In this document: positions 34,084-43,165 of the stretch, piece by piece
Layout: each line of letters starts with the position of its first letter
Position numbering within the stretch: position 1 is the stretch's first letter
Assembly (NCBI RefSeq): GCF_025151045.1
Contig: NZ_CP102285.1
Coordinates: forward strand, 1,674,001 to 1,738,000
Source: Parabacteroides johnsonii DSM 18315
GTDB taxonomy: Bacteria; Bacteroidota; Bacteroidia; Bacteroidales; Tannerellaceae
Length of the DNA stretch: 64,000 nt
Direction: 5' to 3'
Translations under genes and position numbers: made by a program
The notes under the pieces: model-generated
Seen by the model: only the letters and a program-made list of their open reading frames with translations
Told to the model about the DNA's origin: nothing
Database searches by the model: none

Positions 34084-35376
34084 TTACTGCAGGCGACGAA
34101 TACCCACCGCTTTATTATATTGGGCGAGGGACGCTTTCTGCTGATACCAGGTCTGGATCAGGCTGCTATAGGACTGAATCCAGGAAAGCTGGGCGGAAAG
34201 GACGTCGAGGATCGGAAGTTTTCCCTCATTATAGCTGAACGTATTCAGGTCGAGATTTTCTTCAGCAATCTTGCAGGCCTCTTCAGCGACATTGATTTGC
34301 TTCGTGTTTTCCGTCAGGCTGGTCCAAGAGTTGGCGACTTCCTGAGAAATCTGATCGCGTGTATAATCCATCGCATATTCCTTACTGCGTAAGATAGCTT
34401 TCTGAGAATTCACTTCTTTGAAACGGGCTCCCCAACGAAACAAAGGTATCTTCAGGGAGGCGAACACGGCAGGTGTCCAAAGCTGGTCGGACCCTTTCAC
34501 GTTCAACATCGGAGTGCCCCAGGTTCCCTGGAAACCGATAGCCAGTGTCGGATTATACTTTGCTTTTGACAGGTTGATCTGCCGTTTCTGGTATTCGATA
34601 TTCAATTTAGAGATCGTGAAATCCGGCCGGTTCTGCAAAGCAGCCTCTTCCCCTATGTGCATGGGCAACGGCTGAACCATCGTGATGGCATCGGCAATCT
34701 CTACCGGTGTCATAGGAGGAACTCCCATCAGCACGTTCAGGTTTTGCAAGGCAATCTGATAGTCTTTGTACGCAGCGCTTTTGTTCAATTCCGCTTCTTT
34801 CAAACGCGACTGTACCTGCAAGAGGTCTGTCTTACTGATCTGCCCGTCATTGAAACGGGTAGTCAGCACGTTTGCCAATTCCTGCACGATATCGACATAC
34901 TGGCACATGACATCGTACATACCTTTGCGGGCAGCCGCAGACCAATAGTTCAGGTCGGCGGCATACACGATATTATCCGTCGTCAGGTCTTCTGCTTCGG
35001 AAGCGATCTGTCCCTGTATCTGGGCGGCCTTGTAATTGTTGTAGATTTGTCCGCCGGCATAAACAGGTTGACTTACGGTAGCTCCCAAACTATAAGTATT
35101 GTGATCCATTTCGACAGACATACCCGGACCGAAATCCAAATCGTACTTATTGATACGGTACTGGTAACTGCCGGAGAAGTCGAGAGCCGGGAAGAAAGCG
35201 GTCTTGGCCGCCTTGATAGCATGCTGCATCGCGATACGCTCTTCCGCACTCTGTTTGATCTGACGGCTATATTCAAGCACTTTCTGCTTGTAGTCTGCAG
35301 CCGTGACGGGCTTTTCCTGTGCTCCCACAGATAAAGCCCCCAACAGCATACAACCGATAATTATTTTATTTCTCAT
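34084..35376 (-). CDS. TolC-family outer-membrane efflux protein
   Basis: Outer-membrane channel of a tripartite pump, 430 aa, with a signal peptide (IIIGCMLLGALSVGAQ). Two OEP repeats are present, with long amphipathic helices (LTTRFNDGQISKTDLLQVQSRLKEAEL and the matching second half NTFSYNEGKLPILDVLSAQ). No lipobox, so not an OprM-type lipoprotein. It lies 4 bp after the RND gene, last of the operon. Confidence 0.93.
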   Translation of the reverse strand: MRNKIIIGCMLLGALSVGAQEKPVTAADYKQKVLEYSRQIKQSAEERIAMQHAIKAAKTAFFPALDFSGSYQYRINKYDLDFGPGMSVEMDHNTYSLGATVSQPVYAGGQIYNNYKAAQIQGQIASEAEDLTTDNIVYAADLNYWSAAARKGMYDVMCQYVDIVQELANVLTTRFNDGQISKTDLLQVQSRLKEAELNKSAAYKDYQIALQNLNVLMGVPPMTPVEIADAITMVQPLPMHIGEEAALQNRPDFTISKLNIEYQKRQINLSKAKYNPTLAIGFQGTWGTPMLNVKGSDQLWTPAVFASLKIPLFRWGARFKEVNSQKAILRSKEYAMDYTRDQISQEVANSWTSLTENTKQINVAEEACKIAEENLDLNTFSYNEGKLPILDVLSAQLSWIQSYSSLIQTWYQQKASLAQYNKAVGIRRLQ

Positions 35377-35380
35377 ATTA

Positions 35381-38300
35381 TTATACCGATTTAATCTTAA
35401 AGAATATACAATAGGTCACCGGAAGCACGAAGATCGTCAGGATGGTCGAAACGAACAGACCTCCCATAATCGTCGCCGCCATACCGGCAAACATGGCATC
35501 ACCCAACAATGGCAACATGCCCAGGATCGTTGTGCCCGATGCCATCGTTACCGGAACGATACGCGTCTTGGTTGCCTCGATCACCGCATTGACCGGCGAC
35601 AGGCCACTGTCAAGCTGCAATCCAATTTCGTCCACCAGCACGATCGCATTCTTGATATTCATACCGATCAGGCCTAACAGACCTAACATGGCAAAGAAAT
35701 CGAGCGACTTGCCGAACACCAGCAATCCCAATACCACACCGATGAAGATCAGAGGCAACATACACATGATCAAGACCGGCTTCCGGTAGTATTTCGGGAA
35801 AAGGAACAACAAGGTGAGATAAATCAAACCGAACATCAACGGGATATTGGCGGCAATCGCCTTGTTACCTTTATCCTGTTCGGACTGTTCGCCGAAGTAT
35901 TGCAGTTTATATCCTTCGGGAACCTGCACCTCCTGCTGGATCTCCTGCCACAACTGGCTGAAAGCTGCCATTGTATTGGCGCCACGTTTCGGTTCACACT
36001 GCATCATCATATAACGCTGGCGATTATAACGCTTCACGACGCTGTACTCGTAATCGAGCGAGAAGTCGTCGATCACCTGCTCCACTTTGACCGAACGGCC
36101 TTTGGCGCTGTAGACCGGCAAGGTCTTGATATCGTTCAAGTTCATGGAATCCCGGTCAGCATCTTTCAGCAGGATCGGCATGAACACATCCCCCTCGCGA
36201 TATTCTCCTAAAGGCACGCCATTGGTTGCCGAACGAAGCGAATAGGCCATCTGCTGGCGGGTAATACCCAAGCGAAGACCTTTTTCCTGCGAGTACAACG
36301 GCTTCCATACCGGAACCTTGTTTCCCCAACTGTTGCGCACTTCCATCACCATGTCATTCTTGCGGGCGATCTCTTGTGCACGCTGCGTCAGAGCCACCAG
36401 CGTATCGATATTATCACCAACAAACCCGATTTCAATTGCAGCATCGGGCACAGGAGACAAAGCAAACAAAGCTGAACGGGTCAAAATATCCGGATAGTTA
36501 GCGACCATATATTCATAGAACTTATTTTCTTCGCTCTGCGCATCTTTTGCATCCTTGGTTTCGATCAAGACATTAGCAAAGTTCGGTTTCGGGCCGATAG
36601 AAGAACTTGCCAGGTAATAACGCACCGGCGAGCCTCCCAACGTGAACGAATAGGATTTGATCTTCTCGTTATTCTTCAGATAGTCCTCGATCTTGATCAC
36701 ATTCCTTTCCACATCGTCGATACCATACCCTTCCGGGAAGATCAGGTCGGCACGGAAATAGGGCTTATTCATGATCGGGAAGAAACTCTGCGGCATGATC
36801 GCCATGATAAACAAGGATAAGAACAAAGTCGCCACTACCGAAGTAAGTGTCAGATAACGACGCTTAATCAGACGGGCCAGGACTTTCTCAAACTGATGAT
36901 ACAACTTCGTGTCATACGGATCTTTTGACTCACCCGGCTTGGCTTCTTTCAGGATAAAGCTACCGAAAGTCGTTGTCTGTGTCAAAGCCAATATCCAACT
37001 CAGTCCGAGAGACACGGCAAGCACGATAAACAACGGCTTGACAATCTCGGCCACAGAAGCCGGCGCCAAATACATCGGTAAGAAAGAACAAACAGCGATA
37101 AAGGTCGCACCCAACAACGCCCACTGCGGTTTGGTAGCTCCATCGACCAACGCTTGGTAACGCGATAAGCCTCGCTTGATACCGACCTGCGCATTATCAG
37201 TCACCACAATCGCGTTATCCACCAGCATACCCATCGCAATGATGAAAGCGGCAAGGGACGTACGGTTCAGCCCGACACCCCAGATCAGCATAATCAGCAA
37301 CGTACCGCCTACCGAGAAAAGCAGCGAACTGCCCACCAGCATACCGGCACGCGATCCCATCACAAGGAAGATAATCACAATTACGATCAGCAACGATTCG
37401 ATCAGGTTCAGGATAAACCCGTTATTCGCTTCGTTGGCAATCTGGTTTTCCGGATAAATGGTTTTCAGTTCCATACCGATCGGGAAAAGCTGCTCCATCT
37501 CTTTCAAATGTTCGGCAACAGCATCGCCGACAGCCACCACGTCGTCTTTCGCACCCGTAGCCACACCGATACCGATGGCCCGTTTGCCATCCACACGCAT
37601 CAGGTTGGAAGGTGGGTCCATATAGCCACGTTCGATGATAGCGATATCGCCCAGGCGCACTTCGCCTCCTCCCTTTGTCACGATCAGCTGGTCGCGTATA
37701 TCCTCTATGCTTTTATAAGTACCTTCGGCACGTACACGAAGCTGGTAAGTCCCGGTCATGATCTCGCCTGTATTGACCAGCAGGTTCTGGGTCTGCAGGA
37801 CTTGCTGGATCGAGTTCGGGTCGATCCCCAGGTTTGCCAGCTTGGGAACGGAGATACGCACATTCACAACCTGCGTTTGTTCCGCAAACAGATAGACCTT
37901 CTGCACTCCTTGGATAGGAGTCAGCTCGGTCTTGATCTTCTGCGCCCAATCGCGCATATCGTCATAAGTAAAGCCTTCGTCGGCAGTCAAGGCATAATAG
38001 ATACCGAACACGTCCCCGAAGTCATCGCTCACGTTAATGGCGGAAGCACCGCTCGGAAGGCGGGGTTGTATGTTAGCCACCTTACGGCGCAATTCATCCC
38101 ACTTGACCGGCATATAATCCGGAGCCAAAGTCGGTTGCAATTCGATCGAGATCTTCGACATGCCGAAATAAGATTCAGACTTGATCTGAAAAACATCCGA
38201 CATGGACTGAATTTCCCGTTCGATAGGTTCCGTTATCAATTTTTCTACCTCCAGAGGAGTAGCACCCGGATATTGCGTAACCAGAACAGCCTGTTTGATT

Positions 38301-38422
38301 ACGAAAGGCGAGTCCTCCTTTTTCGGCAATTTAAAGAAAGAATATATACCCCCGATCAGCATCACTGCCAAAAAGAAATATATAATCTTCTTATTCTCTA
38401 AGGAATATACTGGAAGATTCAT
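35381..38422 (-). CDS. RND-family efflux permease
   Basis: Proton-driven inner-membrane transporter of 1013 aa, HAE1/AcrB type. One N-terminal helix, a large periplasmic loop, a block of helices with the AIVVTDNAQ-type segment (MLVDNAIVVTDN), a second loop and the C-terminal helix block with KNAIVLVDEIGLQLDSG. It starts MNLPVYSLENKKIIYFFLAV. Export substrate unknown; may be drugs, bile acids or organic molecules. Confidence 0.94.
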   Translation of the reverse strand: MNLPVYSLENKKIIYFFLAVMLIGGIYSFFKLPKKEDSPFVIKQAVLVTQYPGATPLEVEKLITEPIEREIQSMSDVFQIKSESYFGMSKISIELQPTLAPDYMPVKWDELRRKVANIQPRLPSGASAINVSDDFGDVFGIYYALTADEGFTYDDMRDWAQKIKTELTPIQGVQKVYLFAEQTQVVNVRISVPKLANLGIDPNSIQQVLQTQNLLVNTGEIMTGTYQLRVRAEGTYKSIEDIRDQLIVTKGGGEVRLGDIAIIERGYMDPPSNLMRVDGKRAIGIGVATGAKDDVVAVGDAVAEHLKEMEQLFPIGMELKTIYPENQIANEANNGFILNLIESLLIVIVIIFLVMGSRAGMLVGSSLLFSVGGTLLIMLIWGVGLNRTSLAAFIIAMGMLVDNAIVVTDNAQVGIKRGLSRYQALVDGATKPQWALLGATFIAVCSFLPMYLAPASVAEIVKPLFIVLAVSLGLSWILALTQTTTFGSFILKEAKPGESKDPYDTKLYHQFEKVLARLIKRRYLTLTSVVATLFLSLFIMAIMPQSFFPIMNKPYFRADLIFPEGYGIDDVERNVIKIEDYLKNNEKIKSYSFTLGGSPVRYYLASSSIGPKPNFANVLIETKDAKDAQSEENKFYEYMVANYPDILTRSALFALSPVPDAAIEIGFVGDNIDTLVALTQRAQEIARKNDMVMEVRNSWGNKVPVWKPLYSQEKGLRLGITRQQMAYSLRSATNGVPLGEYREGDVFMPILLKDADRDSMNLNDIKTLPVYSAKGRSVKVEQVIDDFSLDYEYSVVKRYNRQRYMMMQCEPKRGANTMAAFSQLWQEIQQEVQVPEGYKLQYFGEQSEQDKGNKAIAANIPLMFGLIYLTLLFLFPKYYRKPVLIMCMLPLIFIGVVLGLLVFGKSLDFFAMLGLLGLIGMNIKNAIVLVDEIGLQLDSGLSPVNAVIEATKTRIVPVTMASGTTILGMLPLLGDAMFAGMAATIMGGLFVSTILTIFVLPVTYCIFFKIKSV

Positions 38423-38433
38423 TATTTATCAGC

Positions 38434-39495
38434 TTAATCTGTTAATACTTTTACCTGTTGTCCTTCAACCAGACGGGTAGCTCCGGCCGAAACGACCTGG
38501 TCACCGGCATTCAGTCCTTTGGTTATCACAACATTGTCTTTTCCAACCAGTCCTGATTCTTCGATCTGGCGACGTTCCACCTTTTGTGACTGGGCATTAT
38601 AGACAAAGACAAATTTGTCGTTATTTTCTTCACTGGCTACAATGGCGGAAAGAGGCGCCAGCACCGCTCCCTCGTTAAAGCTTGCACTCTCGATATGCAA
38701 CACCACACGGCAGGAGAATCCGACAGCCACTTTGTATTTGTTCAGATTAAATTCGGGATCGTCGATATACAGGAAGACAGGAACACCGGAACCATCGGGA
38801 GACGCTTCCACATATTCCTTCACCTTCGCTTTGAAACGGATTCCCTTATAGTTGTCAAACTCCACATAGATCTGATAAGGAGTGGAGAAATAGGTAATGT
38901 TCGTTTCAGGCATCGTGTACTGAATCTGCAACTTGTTCGGGTTGATCAGGCAAACGATCCCCTGCCCGGCCTGTACCTTCTGATAGTTCTCTACATACTT
39001 CTTCTGGATAAATCCATCGAACGGAGCACGCAGTTTCGTTTGTTCCAGCTGGTTCTGTGCATATTCGAATGCAGCCTTTGCGTTGGAATAAGAGGCTTCG
39101 GTCGTCTCATACTCCTGCTTCGAGATAGCCTGTTTGGATAACAGCTTCTTCGCACGTTGCAACTGTGCTTCGGCTGTTTGAAAAGAAGCCTTCTTCGCTT
39201 CATATTCCCATTTGAAATCCTGTGGGTCGATCTCTGCTACAACCTGTCCCGTACGGACTTTTTGCCCTTCATCCACATTCAGCGAAATCAGCGGTCCAGA
39301 CATTTTAAAGGCCAGATCACTGAACTGGTCCGGCGATACGACACCGCTAAACGACTTTTCCACAAGGTTCAATGAGGTCACTTCCGTCAATTTCACCGGG
39401 CGGGGACCTTGCTCCTTCACCGGTGGCTGACTACACGACATCAATGCTGCCAATACAAAAACGGGGATTAATTTACCATTCATGATAACTTGCAT
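38434..39495 (-). CDS. RND periplasmic adaptor (MFP) lipoprotein
   Basis: Membrane fusion protein of 353 aa (349 from the second Met) joining pump and outer-membrane channel. It has a lipoprotein signal with lipobox LMSC, a biotinyl-lipoyl-like half-motif (LNVDEGQKVRTGQVVAEIDP), a coiled-coil hairpin (about residues 85-145) and a second half-motif (LRAPFDGFIQKKYVENYQKVQAG). First gene of adaptor-permease-channel; 11 bp before the permease. Confidence 0.93.
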   Translation of the reverse strand: MQVIMNGKLIPVFVLAALMSCSQPPVKEQGPRPVKLTEVTSLNLVEKSFSGVVSPDQFSDLAFKMSGPLISLNVDEGQKVRTGQVVAEIDPQDFKWEYEAKKASFQTAEAQLQRAKKLLSKQAISKQEYETTEASYSNAKAAFEYAQNQLEQTKLRAPFDGFIQKKYVENYQKVQAGQGIVCLINPNKLQIQYTMPETNITYFSTPYQIYVEFDNYKGIRFKAKVKEYVEASPDGSGVPVFLYIDDPEFNLNKYKVAVGFSCRVVLHIESASFNEGAVLAPLSAIVASEENNDKFVFVYNAQSQKVERRQIEESGLVGKDNVVITKGLNAGDQVVSAGATRLVEGQQVKVLTD

Positions 39496-39641
39496 TTAGT
39501 TATTTGTTATTATTATATTCTGATTATAAATTGCATACCCAGGCTTTTATACCATAAGAATACAACATTCTTTTAAAATCTATTGTTCCGGTTCCGACCG
39601 GATTTCAAAGTGTAGCCTCCAAAATTTTTCGGATATATGCA

Positions 39642-40634
39642 TTAAAACGACCAGCTGCTCCAATCGACCGTCGCCTCCATTTCTTTTTCCTGATCGTCGG
39701 GGATAGACGGGAAGAAGTCAATGCCTGTTACCTTTTCCACGCTATCGATAGGTATCACCATCGATTTCAGCGAATTATCTTTATAGTCCCTATTTTCGAA
39801 AAGAAATCCGATACCTTTATAACCCTTCTCTGTATGGTAACATAATACCTTATAAAAAGATTTGGGTATCGCCACCTTGTTTTTTCCTAACCGTTTCATA
39901 TCGCCTGTAATGACAGGACCCGTAACGATCAAAAGCGAACCGTTATCCAACGCCCACAAACGGCACTGTTCCTCCAGGTCTTTCCAGATACCCCGGTTTA
40001 ATTTCGGTTTTTGCGGGCAGATATTACTCAGATAAAAAGACTCGCGCATGGCTTTTGCAGACCATTTCATATCGCCTGCCGGAGCTAAATGGCCACGGTC
40101 GTAGCCAGAACGCGTATAATCCTCGTTCATTGCCGTTGCGCCTTTCACCTGCGGGTCGGATACAAACTTATTAGAGCGTTCCGTCTTTTTGCTTTTGGCT
40201 TCCGTCGCCGTCAATTCATACGCAACCCAGTTGGCTATACGGTACTCGGAATTATAAGAAACCGTATATCCTTCATGTTTGATAACCTGCTCTTGGCGTT
40301 TCTCTTTTAAGCGGGGTATCTCTGTATTTGCGGGGATTTTAAATGTCTTTGTGGAAGGTTTGGCAGGAGCTTTATTGGCGGATGTTTTGTCCTGCACCTT
40401 TTGTTTCGGAGCGGTTACAGCCTTTTTAGAAGAAACAGTCTCCTGCCCCTTTTTCTCCAAAGCCACCGGTTCATGTCCGGCCATCGGAGCAAAGAAATCA
40501 TATATAAACAGAAATCCTATAAAACAAGCCACTACGATAAAGGCGCCAATAAACATTCGCTTCACTGTGGAAAGGAAGGACGAAGTCTTTTGAACTTTTT
40601 TCCGCGGTTTCCTTACGCTTTTTCTCTTTGCCAT
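39642..40634 (-). CDS. Membrane-anchored DNA/RNA non-specific endonuclease
   Basis: NUC1/Serratia-type nuclease of 330 aa. A very basic N-terminus is followed by one transmembrane helix (about residues 27-48), a Lys/Ala/Pro-rich linker to ~100 and the nuclease domain with DRGHLAPAGD, whose H182 is the general base; NxxPQ-like SNICPQKPKLNRGIW carries the Mg-binding Asn. It would act in the periplasm, perhaps in DNA scavenging or defence. Monocistronic with its own promoter. Confidence 0.9.
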   Translation of the reverse strand: MAKRKSVRKPRKKVQKTSSFLSTVKRMFIGAFIVVACFIGFLFIYDFFAPMAGHEPVALEKKGQETVSSKKAVTAPKQKVQDKTSANKAPAKPSTKTFKIPANTEIPRLKEKRQEQVIKHEGYTVSYNSEYRIANWVAYELTATEAKSKKTERSNKFVSDPQVKGATAMNEDYTRSGYDRGHLAPAGDMKWSAKAMRESFYLSNICPQKPKLNRGIWKDLEEQCRLWALDNGSLLIVTGPVITGDMKRLGKNKVAIPKSFYKVLCYHTEKGYKGIGFLFENRDYKDNSLKSMVIPIDSVEKVTGIDFFPSIPDDQEKEMEATVDWSSWSF

Positions 40635-40666
40635 CTCTCTTGATAAAACCTATTCCTACTCAGGCG

Positions 40667-40674
40667 CAAAAGTA
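40667..40674 (-). promoter_or_regulatory. Candidate -7 box for the nuclease gene
   Basis: Minus strand reads TACTTTTG, 32 bp before the ATG at 40634. Confidence 0.55.
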
Positions 40675-40896
40675 GACAATATAAAGATGCTATACAACAC
40701 ATGCGAAGGGAATGTATTGGTTTGGATTGTTAGAAAAAAGTGCCCCAATGCACACCAGTTGGTCCAAATCCGTATAACCAATACCTTACAAAATCCGCCA
40801 CGAACCTTCCAGTGGGATCACTTTTTCCGGTTGGGGAAGACATAAAGTGTATGTACGCAGGAAAGAGGCGTGAAGGTATAAACAGGCATATAGCAA

Positions 40897-40935
40897 AAAA
40901 GGCCGGGGGTTCCTATTCGGAGACCTCGGCCTTTT
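40897..40935 (-). terminator. Terminator of the rhamnosidase operon
   Basis: AAAAGGCCG (40897-40905) / CGGCCTTTT (40927-40935), 9 bp, T-rich downstream on the minus strand. Confidence 0.8.
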
Positions 40936-40961
40936 CATTATTTATCCGGATATGGCAAGCT

Positions 40962-43154
40962 CTATTTCGCCAGGTGACGCCCCGGAGCGAAATTCTTTCG
41001 GGAACCGTCGGGCCAGATGACTTCGGCGGTCGTTCCTTCGGGGACGGAAAGGGCGACTTGTATCTTTTTTCCCTTCCGTTTCAGCGACACCTCGATCTTG
41101 CCGAAATGCGTGTCGATCGCGGCAGAAGCTTCGGTCAAAGTACCCATTTGAGGGCAAACTTTGAAGGAACGGAAACCAGGAGAGGTTGGTTCGATGCCAC
41201 ACACTTTCTGGCTCAACAGTGTCAGCGGTCCACCACTCCATGCATGGTTGATCGTACCGCCGCCGAACCCGTCCGGGCCGATCCCCCATCCTTCGAACAA
41301 AGTCGTATATTCGGGATAATTCATCATTTTCGTATAGCGCTGCTTCATCCTCTCCAAAGCAAAGGACGGTTCATTCATTCGGAACAAGGCTTCAAGCACA
41401 TACTTTTCCATATAAGGGCTGGCATGATATTCCTTTTTCAGCACTTTAACCAAGGCGGGATATTTATCAGCGGAAGCTAAGCCGGAAACGACAGCCATCG
41501 CTTGTGCGCGGTCGTCCGTTTCTCCCTTATAGCCGGGAGAACGATAGGATGATCCTGTCCAGAACTTCGTATCGAAACATTTCCCGATGCTGTACATCAT
41601 ACGGCTGATCTCGTCGGCATCGGCCGTTTTTCCGAGTTGGAGGGCAAAAGCCTTCTCAGCTTTCAAGGCCAAGTAATACCAGCAGTTGGCCAACACGCCC
41701 ATATCGATGTTTTCTCCCCAATCACCCCAACTCCAGTCACCGTCGCGCTCAATGACCAGGCCACTCTTGTCCACTTGCCATACTTCGTGCAAGTAACGGT
41801 GCATACGGTCGTAAATACCGGCGACAAAGCTACTGTCGCCACTATAATAATACTGGGTGTAGAAACCGTACCAGCCCACCGAAGCCAGCATTTGCAACGG
41901 CAGTTCCTTCCGCCAGTTGCCAGCCGGGGCCGGAGCGAAAATCACACCGTCTTCGCGTTGCCAGTTCATCAGCTCGTGAATCCCTTTCAGCGCCAATTTA
42001 TGACTGGAGGGAGAAAGGGCATAGAAAGCCTCACCCAATTCGTTCACTTCGTCACCCCACCATTGCGCCCGTTCACGATCCGGACAATCCATATAGCTGT
42101 CGCGCATCGTTATATATAAGGTACGGGCCGAACGTTTCCAAAGTTCGTTCATAAACGGATCGTTGCAACTGAAAGAACCCGTAAATTCGGTATTGTAACC
42201 GGTCTCCCGGAATTTCACGTCCAACACCTTCACGCCTTCCGGCAGGATATATAGCATCTCGTGACCGTTCATCCAGCCTAAACTCTCGTATTCCTGCACA
42301 CCGTCGCGCGTGACATATTCGGCGCGGACGTTATATTGTGAACCACCCTCATAATTGTCCGTCCGGATATGGATCACCTTACCGGCAGGAGCTTCCACTT
42401 TCAGGTAAGGAGTCACCTGGCTATTATAAGGCAGGCGGCAATAAAGCGTATCGCCGGCAGCCGACCGGCGGACACTGACATACGGCTTCAAGCCATAGTC
42501 TTTCCACAAGGGTATCGGACGCTCGACCAACTTGCCTAAAGGTGCGCCCCCGACAGGAGAAATAACTTCGGCATTCGGCATCTTGCCCGTATAGCCGGGC
42601 TGGTTCCATCCGGACATTTCCATCCGGGCATCAAAACGGATATTGCTCTCCGGCAAGCGATAATTGGGATAGGGAGCACCCGTATTCTGATAAGCATCAT
42701 ATACAGTGCATTGCCAGCTCTTGTCGGAAACGATCTCGATTCCGGGAGCGACCGCTTCAAACAGCAAGGCAGCCAGCCCGCTGTTCACATGGCTGAACCC
42801 GCTTTTGCCGAAATGCCAGACCAGCACAGCAATGGTATTCTCACCGTTTTGCAGATAAGGCGCGATCTCGACCGGATCGTAATAAGTATCATCAGGAGAA
42901 GGTCCCCGTTTCAATCCCCCTTCAAAGACGACCAAGCGGCCGTTTATCCACAACCAATATTTGCTATCGGCAGCGATACGGGCGGTAAGTGTTTGCGGGA
43001 CCTTGTCTATATGAACGGTTTTACGGAAAGCCAGCCAGGTATTCGTCGCGCTCTGGCAACGTTCCGTATTGATCCAATGCGCTTTCCAGCCGGATTCGGC
43101 CCGGCCGGAAGCGATACATCCGATCAACAGCAGCAACAGGAAATAGTGTTTCAT
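40962..43154 (-). CDS. GH78-type alpha-L-rhamnosidase, 730 aa
   Basis: Secreted glycosidase that should remove terminal alpha-L-rhamnose. The signal peptide (FLLLLLIGCIASGRA) may instead be a lipoprotein signal (IGC). A jelly-roll N-terminal domain (about residues 22-180) precedes a six-hairpin catalytic domain with MRDSYMDCPDRERAQWWGDE, the GH78-clade acid-residue motif, and GDWSWGDWGENIDMG; a beta domain with EGTTAEVIWPDGSRK closes the chain. Third in the row of glycosidase genes and last before the terminator. Confidence 0.85.
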   Translation of the reverse strand: MKHYFLLLLLIGCIASGRAESGWKAHWINTERCQSATNTWLAFRKTVHIDKVPQTLTARIAADSKYWLWINGRLVVFEGGLKRGPSPDDTYYDPVEIAPYLQNGENTIAVLVWHFGKSGFSHVNSGLAALLFEAVAPGIEIVSDKSWQCTVYDAYQNTGAPYPNYRLPESNIRFDARMEMSGWNQPGYTGKMPNAEVISPVGGAPLGKLVERPIPLWKDYGLKPYVSVRRSAAGDTLYCRLPYNSQVTPYLKVEAPAGKVIHIRTDNYEGGSQYNVRAEYVTRDGVQEYESLGWMNGHEMLYILPEGVKVLDVKFRETGYNTEFTGSFSCNDPFMNELWKRSARTLYITMRDSYMDCPDRERAQWWGDEVNELGEAFYALSPSSHKLALKGIHELMNWQREDGVIFAPAPAGNWRKELPLQMLASVGWYGFYTQYYYSGDSSFVAGIYDRMHRYLHEVWQVDKSGLVIERDGDWSWGDWGENIDMGVLANCWYYLALKAEKAFALQLGKTADADEISRMMYSIGKCFDTKFWTGSSYRSPGYKGETDDRAQAMAVVSGLASADKYPALVKVLKKEYHASPYMEKYVLEALFRMNEPSFALERMKQRYTKMMNYPEYTTLFEGWGIGPDGFGGGTINHAWSGGPLTLLSQKVCGIEPTSPGFRSFKVCPQMGTLTEASAAIDTHFGKIEVSLKRKGKKIQVALSVPEGTTAEVIWPDGSRKNFAPGRHLAK

Positions 43155-43165
43155 GGTATTCTCGT

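Larger units (their letters stand above)
40635..40961. other. Gap between nuclease and rhamnosidase genes
   Basis: 327 bp with no supported gene. It contains the nuclease promoter box and the terminator of the rhamnose operon; the middle ~200 bp shows nothing recognisable and no tRNA. Confidence 0.5.
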